Of a stretch of DNA of 64,000 nucleotides, positions 26,164 to 40,319 are shown piece by piece. Made by a program: the position numbers and the translations under genes. A model generated the notes under the pieces. It saw nothing but the letters and a program-made list of their open reading frames with translations, searched no databases and was not told the DNA's origin. Source of the stretch: Epiperipatus broadwayi (Eukaryota; Onychophora; Udeonychophora; Euonychophora; Peripatidae). The DNA is taken from NCBI GenBank assembly GCA_028023455.1, contig JAQFVV010006649.1, forward strand, positions 186,001-250,000, written 5' to 3'. Position 1 is the stretch's first letter. The number at the start of each line of letters is the position of its first letter.

Positions 26164-29100
26164 TTGCATCTAATATACCATCATCACAAATCATCAGGCA
26201 AATATTATTTCGTAGTGTTTTCAAATGTATAATGACATTGTAAAAAAAGCCAAACAATTTGCCAAGCATAATAGATTTTCAAACCAGACATTTGGTAGCA
26301 TAATTTATATTGCTTTTTTAATCTTTCTTTTTCTATCACTATTTTTTGCTTTTAATAATATTAAAATTTTATGTAAAAAAAAAAAATCACTAGAAAAAGA
26401 AAAATTTACTTTATTAAGCATATTTTTTGATCATGTAATTATATATCAAGTGAGTAAAATCACATGATGAACATTTAAAAATATATATTTGTTGAAAAAA
26501 AAAATCTACCATTATACTGCAAAAAATTTAATAACATATATTAAAATAATAGCAAGTGTCTCTAATATCTATCCAGACATTTGCTTCTACGACTGATTCT
26601 TTTAACTCTGAACTTAAGATTAACTTTGCTAGCAAAAAGTTGGGGTTAAATAGTTTAAACAAGAGATGGTGGATTCGGTGAATAATTCTGATGGTCATTT
26701 AGTATTAGCTTGTGGTTGATTAAACTATCAGTGACAATTATCTGACCATTAAGAATGTAGATTATTTGATCAATTAGTAGCATCTTTTAAATTATGACAT
26801 GAAATAGTAGAATTACTATTGTAACTTTCTTTAATCTTAGTAAACAAATAAAACTAGTACTGTATTTAATTCTCTCATAGCCCAGAAAACAGATATTCAT
26901 AATATTAATATAATCATACTTGGCCCATACAGTTTTCATAGTAAAAAAACATTTAAGTTTATATTAAATTAGCAATCACTTTATTGCATAATGTCATTTC
27001 TATTAATAATATAATCATTGTATTTTAAGAATATAGTTATATTAATATAATAAATGCACTTTAACATATATAGTATTACTACAATACACAGCAAAAAAAA
27101 AAAAAAAAAAATCAAGAACATGCTAAATTGGTAATCATTTTATATTGCATTTCATTTCTGTTAAAAGAATTTACAATCCACAATAAATCACACTTAAGAT
27201 GTATTCTTTTTAATGTAGTATTTCTGCACAATAATATAATTCTTAATTTTCCAAGAATCAACTCATCTATCTATAAGAGCTTTTACACATGTTCATTATC
27301 TTAATAGTCTATACAATGTTTATATGTGGTAATGATTTGGACAATATTTTGTCACATAAATAATTACAGTGACTCAATTACTGGAAATTTTCTAACTTAT
27401 AACATCAAGAGTATATGTATTTTGCTTTCTGGATCTGGTGGTGCACAGCCTTTATGATATCATAATTGAATATTATGTCTAATATTTTTTTAGCCTTTAG
27501 TATAAAGGACAATTATACTTACATTGTAACTTCACATTAATAAACTATTTTGATATAACTTTCAAGCAACTACTGGAACTAAGACATTAAAAATACAATT
27601 GGATATTTAATTATTTCTGTTAGAAATAAAAACCATTTGTATAATGCTGGAAATGCATTGTCTACACCCATTTCGAACTCAAGTTGATGTTAATTGTCTA
27701 TTCTAGTTTCTTTTCATATTTCTTCTGCAGATAGAAATAATTTAAGACAACTTAGTTCACAATTATATAAAGGGCCATAATAACAAGTTTGTGCAAGCAG
27801 GTAAATGCCTATGATGTCAATTGATCAAAGAGGAGTCACAATGTTGCCAAATTTTGTTGATGAAAATGTATTTCAACCATTCTGAAAATCTTTGAAATTT
27901 TATTTATCAGTGTTAAAGCATGATTCACTCATCTTACCTTTAAAATTTTTATAATAGAAAATTGGTTATGATTTAATATTTATATAATTAGTAATAGTAT
28001 AGTAAATTTTATATAGGCAACTTCAGTTTCATTTTATTAGAAGTAATTAAAAGTAATCTGATTTTTCAATTTAGTTATAATCATTTCCGTTTTGCATATC
28101 TATCACTAATAAATAACATTTTTCTCTCAAAGTAGATTATTTCCATCTACTTTATAATTCCTTGTAGAATAGAAAATATCACATCACAAAATAATGTGAA
28201 CAATAATCAATGACAGTACAGTAGCAATACATGAAGCCAAATAGAATTCAATTTTTTTTATGCCACCCATTAATCAAGAGGACTGCAACTACAGAATAAT
28301 CAGTAAGAATTGCACTAGATAAATATGGGCTTATTTTAGATTATTTATCTTTTAATTGTACAAAATAAAGTATTCCTCAATAATTTTATGTTTCAAAATG
28401 CATTTTTTTTTTTGATAATTAATAAAATAAAAGAAGAGATTAATAATACTTTGATAAGTTAAAATTATATATTTCACATTACCGTTTTTTTTTTTTTAAA
28501 GATGTCATAATTTAGCAACAAAATATATTATGGCTTACTAGCTTCCATTTGAAAAATTTAAACCAAAATAAAAAAAGAAATAAAATTTCAAAGTGTATTA
28601 GCATATATGGATAAATTTAATGAGAAGTTTTGGTAAACTTCTTTGTTAAAAGAATGTTTCTCAAAATATTATTATTAGTAGTAAAAGATGTGTAATAATT
28701 CGTTTTTGAGATAAAAGTTTATGTACTGTGATTAGGAGATGTATATCTTCTTAATATTTAATGTTGTACTTATTATTTTACTGAGGAAGATAAATATCCT
28801 TCAGAAGTAGTATGTACACTAGATCAGAGTTTGCTATGTTTGTACTGATATGTACAAAAATACACTAAATAAGAGAAGAAATGATTTTTTTTAGCACTAA
28901 AATATTATTGCACTCCTATATATACTTGAAATATACTTTCGAACAACCTAAATGATCTTTATATTTGGATTTATTATTCACTAGCTCTTTGATGTCACAA
29001 CAAAATAATCATATTAAGTTCATGTATTAGTTTTGATAGGGATATTTTCTTTCCTTATATGATTAGTTGATTATAAGATTATCTAATATCTATTCTAATA

Positions 29101-30330
29101 TAATGCCATCTATTAAGTGTTAAACATCTACATCTTATTTTACATTTACTATTGTTGTCTTCTATGCTAACACAGATATAGATAGACATATACATGGACT
29201 AATTTATTCCATAATAAAATAATAGCTAAAACTTTGTGGGATGAAATTATAATAGTAGAATATTATCTACAATAGATATTATAAAAATGATATCTTTTCT
29301 ACTTCATTAATTTTTTTTTTTTGTAATGGAATTTAAATGTGATTCTAATCTTATTAATTTTATTTAAGACATTGAGATTTTTTATTGTATAATTTTTGTG
29401 AAAACCAATGTGGATATTACCTAACAAATGATTTTTACATTAATTAACTTTATTCATATAATTATTAATATACATATTTATTAATAAATATATAGTTAAT
29501 CTTTAAATCTAACTCTGTCTTATTAAATGTTTGTTAAGGATACTCATTTGATATCTCTGCCTCAAGAATCTCATTTTTAATATTAGTGGCATTGATTGTA
29601 TAGCATACTTTTAGGTGGTAAACCTGGTTCTGAGCTTTTTTACGATGTATTATTTACTATAGTTATTATTTATGCTTGCACCACACTATTGTTAGAAAAT
29701 TACTATGAAAATTTTTGGAAAAGATAATAAATTAATATTTTACCATAATATACCATTAAACTCCTTTTGAAAAGATTAGTCCTAAAGTAAATAATTATTT
29801 AAACATTTTTAAACTTTATTTTGTTAATTATCAAAGATTTATTTAACACCTTTGTGAATCAGATTTAATAATTTATAAGGCTCTTTTATAGATATCAATG
29901 CCGGATATAATAGAAATCTCTGTGTCTCAGCTGTGAATGCTTCTCATTTTTTTCTCAAATGCTTAATAAACTTATAATTTTGTTCATTTTCATTTTTTAT
30001 TTCCCACACACATTAAATATAAGTTGAATAGAAGAAAGAAAAAGGATGAAAATTGAATTTCTAGTATTAATATTAAATATTAGAAGGAAAATTTGTTAAT
30101 ATTTATTATTTAGCTGGACACTCACATATTGTGTAATTCTTTATATATCAGAAACTATTTTATTTCGATATATACATGTAGATAGGTTAATAACAAATAT
30201 TTATTTGCACACTTTATTTTATATCTTCTTATTTTTTATATACTTAACCCATTATTCTGGAAGATATAAAAATTGCATAACTCTGTCACTAATTCCAAAA
30301 TATATCCATGTATATTCTGCCCTTTCATAA
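26164..30330. other. AT-rich intron sequence, nothing recognised
   Basis: Long A/T runs and many short chance frames. No protein motif, tRNA-like box or convincing inverted repeat was seen. Confidence 0.5.
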
Positions 30331-30420
30331 TGTATCGGGCCCCTAAAGTTGGGCCGCCACAATCTGACCTCTACCTATGTTGTGTAACCATGTACACCTC
30401 GAGCCCACCACGTTACGCCA
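30331..30420 (-). other. possible Gypsy primer-binding-site-like segment
   Basis: On the minus strand TGGCGGCCCAAC...GGGGCCCG (~30,360-30,335) and TGGCGTAACGTGGTGGGC (~30,412-30,395) resemble a tRNA-Lys-type primer binding site, one of them with an extra G. If so, an LTR lies at higher coordinates and internal sequence at lower ones, but neither could be delimited. The GC content is clearly above the surroundings. Confidence 0.25.
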
Positions 30421-33400
30421 CAATCTACCCTCTCACCCTACATGTATATGCGTGTATATGTGTACTCCACTTCCCCCAAAATAAATAATATAACATAGTG
30501 AAAATCGCCTCATTGGGTTCTAGCTCTAATAATTAATGAGATATTCAATTAAATGCTTTACTAGCTCAGGTTTCTTAAAATTAACTTAGGTTCTGTTTTA
30601 GACTAACTCAAATAACTATTCTATAATTCATGAGACTAGAAGGAAATAAGGGTGACAAAGTAGATTACATTGAGATAATATCCCATCGGATACCACCTCA
30701 ATGGCATAAGAACACTATCCCCCCTTTTACTACTATTACATATAATAACAACATAGTGTTCTTATGATTTCTGCAACTTCTAATCAGTAAGACTCATTTA
30801 ACAATTAAAGTATCAATCTTTTATCTATAATAACAATAATAGTAATTATCTAGCTCAAATGAAATAATCTCAGGTTCTTAAATTTATTCAAGGTTAAATT
30901 AAAATAAGGTAGCAAAATATGATAAGGGATTTTGTGTCATAATTTACTACTCTGAAATTAGATTAATAATAAAACAATAATAATAATAATCACAATCTTC
31001 ATTGTTTAATCTAACTAGTACAGCTTTTCTTTTGTCGCAAATTTATAACCGTAATAAATTAGTTAATAATCTAATATCCTCCTTTTTTATCTTTAAGTAA
31101 TAAAATAAATTAGTAAGTGGCAGTGTTTAGATAATCTGATAAATGAAGCAAGTGGCAACTAATAGCATACAATTTAGCAAATTATTATGACAATGGATTT
31201 ATGACCAGTAACGCAATGCAATTTTATAATTATTCAATTACAACAAAAAAAATCAATAAATATTTAAGATTAAATATACTTCTCTATTTATATTTTGTGC
31301 AAACAATTATACTTAGTTTAATGATGGTAAACATACCCTATGAATTCATGCAATGATGTAGAGAAAACAAAACTCAGACACAAGTTTTAATAAACAAATT
31401 TTAGAATTTTATTAACAACAATCAAAATTAAGATAAAACAAACAAATCTATTTACATTTATTTACAAGGGATATCCTCCTTTCTTTTAACACTACAATAG
31501 TTGAATTATACATTTTTAGATTTCTTTTATAGTTAATTTAAATTATTATACCTTTTATAAGTTATTTATTTATTTCTCATTAGGTTCATTATATTACTTA
31601 TTTTAACTATTTTATGGGTAATACTATTCTTTACCTTTTAATTTTAAAGTTACCGTATTATAAATTATATATGTGAATAAACATCATTTATAAATATTAT
31701 AAATTTACAATCAATATGGTTTTTCCTCTTAAAAAAAAAATTACATTTTCTTGTAACTCTCTATAAGTCACTCTGCATATTGTTCAAATATTATTACTAC
31801 CTATAACGTTTGTTCTCTAATGCTCGTAAACTCTAATACATTTATTCCATAAGCCATACTCATGTATAATGCCATAACACAGGTTTAATTATCACCTGTT
31901 TCAGTTTCACATATATTATAATTATCGAATGTTATTATATTCTTTAAATATGCAATACTTATATTTTTAAATATAATCAAACAATAAGAAAACGTTAAAT
32001 CATTTTTAATATATATATATTTTTTTTTGTATATTTCTATTTGGGTATATTTTTATCAAATTATAGTTCATTTCTTAAAAATTAAAATAATTCTCTGACT
32101 CCTTCCTTTCTTAGGATATCTGCATCTCTCTTTCAATAATCATAATCTACTCTTTGTTAATACTTAACTATTCTTATTTCAAATAACAGCATGACATACA
32201 TTCTAAAAAATATCTATTGTTTCTTTTCAATAGACTTATCAAATAACGATGTAGTTGCAAGAAATACAGATAAAGATAGCGAAAGATGTATAGGATATCG
32301 GGAAGATAGATAGATAACTTATCAAACTATATACTTCAAAATGTATGAAACAGTGTGAATAGGGCCGACATTCATTGTCTGATAACCCTGGCGATAAGCA
32401 TGATGTGGCAGCTATTTATTCAGCTTTACCAAACATCTAATACGATTCATAAGAAATATAAAAATACCACTGTCCATGACAACATGTGTAACAGTCGTAG
32501 GGCTTTGTTAACTACGCTGATTACCATCTAAAACTACTTATTATTTCATTCCCTGTAGCATCCTAGTTTTAAATACACCCTCTTGGTTTCCGAATCTCCA
32601 CATACTACCAAGTCACTACCCAAACTATCTCTCAAGATTTTTACTGTATCCAACATCGATAAAACTAACTACCTTTTAAAACAATAAACAAAATTCACTA
32701 ATATAAAACATTTCCCTATTCTATAAGAACAATTTGTCTTGCTTTATTACACTATCGGTTCAACATCTATGTTTTGTTAAAATAACACTTAAATATCCTA
32801 ATCGGAAAAATTAACAGAAAATATGACATAACCACCGGTTATATTGAACTATATTAATAACACATAAAATGATTATCGTATGCATATTTTTAAAAAATCT
32901 AATTACATCTCAAAGTGTTTTAGAGTGTTGTTTTCCAAAATGCGTTTTACAATAATTACAACAATAAAACTTTTGCATTACATTCATTCGATTCACAGCT
33001 GATCTAAATAAATAAAACATACATTATATCATTAATAACCATAAAATGTACCAAAATAATCTTTACCTTCCTATTAGAGTTCGTAGTAGGTTTCTTTCTC
33101 CTCGAGCATCGCAAACATACAAAATTTCCACACACATACAATTTTATTTGAACATTCAAAATCAAAACATATTATTTTATATAATGTTATATTGCGAATT
33201 AATGTATTTGTTTCCCTATCACTATCTAAAACTTAATGTTTAACTTAGATTAATAAAGAAAATAATTTAAACCATAATCACATATTTTTCTGGCGGTAAA
33301 TCTTGGTTAGTCCCATAATATTTATTATTTCTTCTTTTGTCCGAATGTTCTCCTTTCTAATTATTAAAGTTTTAAATAAATTAGTTCATTTAGTAAACTG

Positions 33401-34900
33401 TTTAGACGATCTTTAGTTTCAATGTTTAATTCAAAATTATTAAAAAACATTTATTTAGTTATCCCACGAAGTTTTTAATGTTCGGGCGAATATTACCTCG
33501 GCGCGTTGATGCATCTTTATTTCTAGCTGAACTACAATTATTTAATCATTACGGTACCAATTGCGTTCTCCATGGATCCAATTTTTATATTTATTTCTCT
33601 GTAAAATATTTTTTTCTTCTTTAGGCAAGTATTTTCCTTGGTAAATTTCACTTTTATTCATTATTATTTTATATACAACATTTTCGATCTTTAACTATTT
33701 CTAGAGTATTTGCTCAGGTCATCTTAAAGAAAGCAATTCATAAAAATTCTTTTTGTCCATTTATTCTTATACGAATAATATTTATTTTTATTTTCCATTA
33801 TATTCATTAACTTTGCGCATAATGTCCTTTCATTAATTTTATACGCACGAAAGCAGTTTTCATAGTAATACGCTATATCAACTAGATCAACGAACGACAT
33901 TAACATTTTTGGAATATTACAAAATTTATAACTTGGTTTTAAGAATCTATCCATTTTTTTATTGAAAATTCAGATTATATTTTTAATAGAATCCACTGGC
34001 AGGTAACTGTGGAGTTAGTGAAACATTATTATGAGAACTTTTTTATAATTTTATTCTTAAATTCTCTTCGGAAGATTTTAAATTGTCAGTTAGTTTCTTT
34101 CAAAGATATTATTAAAAATTATAATAAAATTGACTAATAAATTGAAGAAAGAAAGAAATTTTAAAGAGCTTAAAATTTTACCTCTGCTCTGGAGTCAACA
34201 CATTTTTGTTCTCCACGTTTATACAATTAATTGGCGCGATTTTTGTTGTCTGCTAAGATCTATCTTTTTATTGGTCACTCCCTACTTTGGTTTATAAACA
34301 ATTTCTAAAGTTTTAAAATCGTGATGTAATAGACTTAAATATTAACCTATTATTATTTTTAAATTAATTATTATCTATTACAATTTAACTACTTCTAAAT
34401 AATTTTGAAACAATAATTAATAAAGATGTATAATACTTATTTTTTATTATAATGTGTGACAATTCCATCCAGTTCTATAATATACTATTTAAATATTTTA
34501 ATTATTTGTATTAATTTAAACCGGTGCTTATACATAAAATATTCCAGACAGTCACGTAGACATTTCCGGTGTTTAGTCTATTTTTATCTGTCTTAATAAA
34601 TTTGCTACTTATATTATTTAAAATGATTATATAAAATTTTGAAAAATAATTTAGAAAAATATAGAACTAGATGCAATCCTCACCATCACAATACTTATTA
34701 TTAATTATATTACATTAATCTTTTACTACTTAATCATAGTTCATAATCATAAATACTATATAATATTAATTTTAAAATTTTTTAGTAATTGACCATTTAT
34801 AACCATCATTGACCTATAGAAAAGGGCACAATATATATATATTAAATTGAAATTCTTCACAAATAAATGATGGGACTCAGATTTGTCTACGTATCATTAA
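30421..34900. other. moderately AT-rich intron sequence, probably old repeat DNA
   Basis: Base composition is more mixed than in neighbouring stretches (e.g. 32,240-32,700 and 33,290-33,560). That suggests degraded mobile DNA, but no protein, terminal repeat or target duplication could be identified. Confidence 0.3.
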
Positions 34901-35981
34901 TATTAATATATTGACATTTTGACTATCTCACCAGTCATTTTTCAGACAATAGTTATCATTCAAAGACGTTACTAAGATATAAGAAAATCAAACCTGTTTT
35001 TTTGAGCAATTATGCAACTTCTGAATATCTATCTATTGATGTTAGAATTCAGATAAAGCAAAATATAATACTAATATTTAAAACAAGCAAATATATACTT
35101 GGACAATTCAAAATATTTGTTTTCATATTGAAACAGATATACTGTTCCACGTATATATATATATATATTCAAAAGACCCCCCCCCATTTAAAAAAGACTA
35201 GCATGATTTGATCAAATTAAACAAGAAATAAAACAAGAAGTTTATAGTTAAAAGTAAATCATTATTGATTTTATAGTTTCAAATTACGATGTAAATAAAA
35301 GCTGGCATTTATTAAAAAGATTACATTTTTAATTTTTGGAATGATGTTTTCGAATAAAGTGTGATAACAGCTTGAGGCAGTCTTATTAAATTGGAAAACA
35401 TAGCTCAATCCTTATGATTTCTTATCTTTGCCGTGAAAAGGATTGTCCAATTGTTAAGAAGAAAAAAAGCACTCGGGTTTAAATGAGAGTGGTATGCAAA
35501 TCAGGTACAGTGGGAAAGGGTGCTTAATCAATCCACAGGGCAGAATATAAATAGTCAAGCTGGAAGTTCAGGGCAGATTAGATTGGATTTTTAAAGAAAA
35601 GGAGACTTTGAATAGATTTTGAAAGAGATTTAAAAAAAAAGAAATTTAAAAAAAAGTAAAAAAAGTGAAGAGTTAAAATATTAAAAGTTTCATCTAAGTG
35701 TTGCTTGACTATTAAATTGATACCCGATTTTAAAGAACCTAGGAATACAATAATTATAGCCACTGGTAATAATGAAAAAGGAACATATTATTAAGGATAT
35801 CACAATGATGGAAGGCTAACCCTTAACAGCTTTCTCTCTTCATCAAGCCATGATTCTCCGAGATTTGCCTGGGTAATCATCATGATAATGAATACTGCCG
35901 TTCAGAGTAAATGAAACACCCCTTTTGATGGAACAGACTGGATAAAAAAAAAATAAAGGTAACAATTTTTATGAGAATATA

Positions 35982-36230
35982 CAATACTTATATGTGTTTA
36001 TAAAAGAACAAAGAAAACATCTATCTTAAAATGAATTATGTGAAAATACGTTTTATTAATGATAAATATTAAAAATATCTATAATCAAAAGGCACATTTT
36101 TTTCAATATTTATATGTGTTTATAAAAATAAAAACCCAAACAAACATCTGTCTTAAAATGAATTATGTGAAATACGTTTCGTTAATAATAAAGTATGAAT
36201 ATTAAAGATATCTATAATCAAAAGGTATTT
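35982..36230 (+). repeat. tandem duplication, ~122-bp unit
   Basis: Two adjacent units (35,982-36,103 and 36,104-36,230) share 'atatgtgtttataaaa', 'tcttaaaatgaattatgtga' and 'atatctataatcaaaagg'. Confidence 0.8.
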
Positions 36231-36590
36231 TTAATAAGGATTAACTTCTCATCTGCAGATACATTTGAATTAAGAATAACTAAATAAAAATTACAAATGA
36301 TTACTTGCATATTGATTATATAAGAATATTAAGCATAACTATAATTAATTAAATTATAATAACATATTTATAATTTAGATGAAATAAAAAAATATCAAAA
36401 TGAAAATATACATACAAAATGAATGTATTTAGTGGATTTATATTATATTGTGAACCAATTCAAATATGTTATATACATACGAGTTGAGAAATAAGAATAC
36501 TAAACCAATGAACCTAGGATAAATGTGCATATAGCATGGATTCAAACCTGGATTTGGATAACCATGAATAAATAAATATTTGTTAAATTA

Positions 36591-37015
36591 AGTGGAACTC
36601 TGAATTAAATATAAATAGTTAAAGAACTTACATTCTTTAATTCATACTGCACTATTATTGGATACATACCAAGATGCACAATGGACTGTAAATAAACTAT
36701 TTGTGAATTAAGTGGAACTCTGAATTAAATATAAATGGTTAAAAAACTTGCATTCTTTAATTCATATTGCCCTATTATTGGATACATACCAATATGCACA
36801 ATGGACTGTAAAATACTATAAATCAAAATTAAGTGGAACTCTGAATTAAATACAATGCTAGCAGTTATCTTCATTATTATGTCTGTAAAGGATATATTCA
36901 TACATTAATAATTTAAACGACATTACATGTGACTACTACCTAAAATAATACAAATCGCAATTAAGTGGAACTCTGAATTAAGTGCTATTAGTTGTCTTCA
37001 TTATTATCTCTGTTG
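36591..37015 (+). repeat. tandem array with four AAGTGGAACTCTGAATTA headers
   Basis: Headers occur at about 36,591, 36,711, 36,832 and 36,963. The first two units are 120 bp and closely similar throughout. The last two keep only the header and share 'ttcattattat' further on. Confidence 0.8.
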
Positions 37016-37650
37016 TCTTAATGTGTCACACTCCTCTCTGTGAACTAACTAAATGATTAAAGATGTAAACTGTTAAAGAACTGTTGAAAGAAGGACTTTA
37101 TTACACTCTCAACAGATTACATTTTTCTTTTTTTAAAGTCATATAGAAATATTTTGCTTGATGGACCTTTATTTAAACCTGTTATTAAATAAAATTATTG
37201 TTACTTAAAACTAATTTTAGTTATCCAGTTGTTCAATTCTATTTTGTTTTTATTGCATCACTCATCATTCAGTGCACTGGTTCATGAGAATCTCATGCCT
37301 CCCGAGCTACAACTGGCATAACTAGACTTAGGTAAGTCAGGTTGTAGTGAGATGGAACTCTAGTGGCGCCGTTTGGAAAACCAAACACAGAAATGTCTAG
37401 ATGCTTCCAGTCTCTATAGTGCTATATCCTCTGATGAGCAGAAAATATTGTTGTAGGGGGGGGATAACATCTGCATTGGGTAATGCCAATTGATAGTTCC
37501 TTCCTGCAACATGCTCATCAGGAAATTGTTACAACCAAAATGATAAAGGGGTTGTACTGGTCCGGTTACAATATATATATATTGTAACCATATATCTAAC
37601 CCTTTGGGTTAGATATATGTTTTAAGACATGAAATTTTTTTTATTATAAT

Positions 37651-39848
37651 ATACTGTAACGATCCGGAGAAAGGAGACTTAACGTAATCTGCACTACAGG
37701 GCGCCATCTAGGCATTTGAACCTAGAAAAATTTATAAAGTAGGCAGATACGTCAGTCAAAAAAAAAAATTTTTTTTTTTTTAAATTTTGATTCCGGTCGT
37801 TAGCCCATGTCACTAGCTCAGTGGAATAGCAGAGATTTAATAAGATAATCTAAGAGTATATATATAAAAAAGAATAAAATAAGCCACTGCCAGTAATTAA
37901 CATACAAAAATTTATTTACGCACATATATATATAAGATTTAAAATTGTTTTAGTATCAGTTTTACATTTCAAAATTTAACATTATTTTTAACTTTACCTT
38001 AGATTTTAATTTACATTTTAATTTCTATTATATTATCAGTTTACATTTTAATTAAGTTCGCACAGATGGGATTATAAAAGCTTGTTTTAATATGTTGCTA
38101 TAGATCGGTTACATAGATTACACGGTTAAACACATTTCAAAGTAAACATAAACGATCAAAATACAAAATTATTGATTACTGACAATTGCGGAGGGAAATT
38201 TATACGTAACCCAATAGTATTCACCATAAGATACTTGCATTGTCACCAATAACTTAAAAGACATCCGAATAAATACATTTTTGATACTCACCGTAAGGTA
38301 TCATTATTTATCGAATGTCTATATATTTTGATCAAATATGGAAACGCAAAACATAGTTAACCAATAAACAATCCATGCAAGCGTCTATAAACAACTTAAA
38401 TTTAATGCATTTCTATTTAGGGTCGAGTATGAATAGACCACATAAATTTGCTTTTGAAAATAAACATTCTATCCCTATTTAACCTTAGGTTAAAATTCGT
38501 AGTCAAACTGGCATCAATTCATCTGATATATCGATGTATTCAATGTAATAAAATACGGCAGCACAAAAAGTTAAGAGAAGAAATTGCTTCTCATGAGATA
38601 GGAATATTACATCTATCTGCAAAGAAGAGCAATAAAACAAAAAACTCCATAGAAAGGAACTGCGGTATCCGACTTATAATTCCTTCCATAGGCAAACGGA
38701 AGTGTGCGGCGTATGAAGCGATTCTGCCCGTAGCGAATCAATATTACATCTACTAATCACACCAATATATCCAATCCATTGACCCAATTTAACCACGAAC
38801 CAAATAACCTAAGATTACCCTCCCCTAATATAACTTTACAAATCTATACAGCCATTCACGCCCGACTTAAGTTTAACATTGATATATTTTAATTTATCGG
38901 AAAACAGAAATCATAAATAAACTTAAAGAACAAAATTAAATAAATGGAAATGATATTACACAAATAAATAAAAAATACATCAAATAACATTTTAACTACT
39001 TTAGTCAGATAGGAAACTAATGCAATTATTTTAAATACGAAAAGTTTTTAATTTAATGTTCATTAATTGTAAAGTTCTTACGGTTTTAAACAGTTCATCT
39101 TTATCTGTCGTTTGTAAGTTTGAACGGGAATTCCCACGCCGTCCTGAAGATATTGGTATACATTTAGCCGATGTTTTATTTATTCATTCGGAGGTTTTTT
39201 AATTTAGTTGGTCCTCAATGTAGAAAACGATAGTTCATTTCTCTTTCTTTCTTTGGCAAAACTGAAGTGATTGAATCGTGCATCTCTTCAATCGCTTCTC
39301 CCGCACCTCCGCACTAACACCTATCTGTCACATCGTAATAATCATAATCCAGTCACTAATTAATAATTTCCAAATTTTCCTTTTATACGTATTCGAAGGA
39401 TTGACTTGGCATTATGTCATCGATGTGATGATCCTTTCGCTGAGGTCCGATTTCCCGATGGATTTCTTTCATTGGCTATTTGTTTCTATTGTTTTCCTAT
39501 CTGACCGATGTTTTTACATTTAAATGCCCAAGGCTGGTTTACATTTAACTAATTAACAATCATTTCCATTTCTGATTAATTAACCTGTTTTCCAAATCAA
39601 ATATATATTTTTATCTCTAAATCTTTTTAAGTTTTTGTTTTTAAAATACCTTTTCTATTTTTAATACAGTTTTATTTTAATAATTTTTTTTTATCTGTGC
39701 GATTTAATATATACGAGTTTAAGATGATATTTAATTTCAATTTTTAATTCTTAAAGAAAATTTTTAAATGCGAACTTTTTAATTTACTTTCATGTTTAAT
39801 AAATATAAAAAAAAACAATGTAACGAACGTCTGTGCTCGTTACAATAC
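37651..39848. mobile_element. solo-LTR-like unit with ATAC target duplication
   Basis: The unit runs from TGTAACGATCCGG (37,655) to GCTCGTTACA (39,844), flanked by ATAC on both sides (37,651-37,654 and 39,845-39,848). TG...CA ends with TGTAAC/GTTACA and a 4-bp duplication are typical of Gypsy-type LTRs; 2,190 bp would be long for an LTR. A 102-codon frame at 38,448-38,756 has no recognisable motif. No flanking gag or pol was seen. It could also be another TGTAAC-ended element. Confidence 0.5.
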
Positions 39849-40319
39849 ATTATAATTAAATAAATTTCTTTATCTGCGCTATTATAATAACAACCTTAAA
39901 TTATATGTTTCAATAGTATATGTTAAGTAATTCAATTAGCCCAGTTATTAAGCAGTATTTAAAAGATTATCTTAGGTTGTTTAATATGTACTTGAAAATA
40001 AAATTAATATTTTAACTAATAAAAAGTTAATCTAAAAGTTTAATATGTTTTAAATAGACTTAATAGATAAAGTGTTCTATGCTGTCTTAAATTAGTTAAT
40101 TTTTAAAAAATTTTAGTTGTTTTTTTTTTAAAATAAATGTTAAAGTAATAATTATAATTTATTAATTACCAATTTACACCAACGTATTTAGAAGTAACAT
40201 TTTAAAATAGTAAGTATAATTGACTAAGAGTAGCTCTAATTTTTTAATTGATTTTAAATATCAGTTAATAGCTAATTTATTTTCATTGCATTAAAAAAAT
40301 GGCTACATTTAACGTATAT
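39849..40319. other. AT-rich spacer, nothing recognised
   Basis: Lies between the solo-LTR-like unit and the right arm of the dispersed inverted repeat. Only A/T-rich low-complexity sequence was seen. Confidence 0.5.

Larger units (their letters stand above)
34901..37575. other. unclassified block with TATA-like box and two tandem arrays
   Basis: Contains a TATAAATAG-like box near 35,547 in relatively GC-richer sequence, the tandem arrays at 35,982-36,230 and 36,591-37,015, and an end reading CCGGTTACA at 37,575. It may be a long-LTR-like element, but its left boundary was not found. Near 37,430-37,520 are inverted CTGATGAGCA words that only partly resemble a hammerhead core. Confidence 0.3.

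Noticed and set aside
28785-28825. CTGAGGA near 28,786 with a GAAG-like follow-up
   Set aside because: No stem I complement or GUH site; looks like a chance match in AT-rich intron.
37425-37525. Two inverted CTGATGAGCA words suggestive of hammerhead cores
   Set aside because: Neither is followed by a clean GAAA and cleavage triplet at the right spacing, and stem I does not pair properly. Listed only inside a low-confidence block.
38448-38756. 102-codon open frame in the solo-LTR-like unit
   Set aside because: No recognisable domain, and its length is plausible by chance in a unit with mixed base composition.
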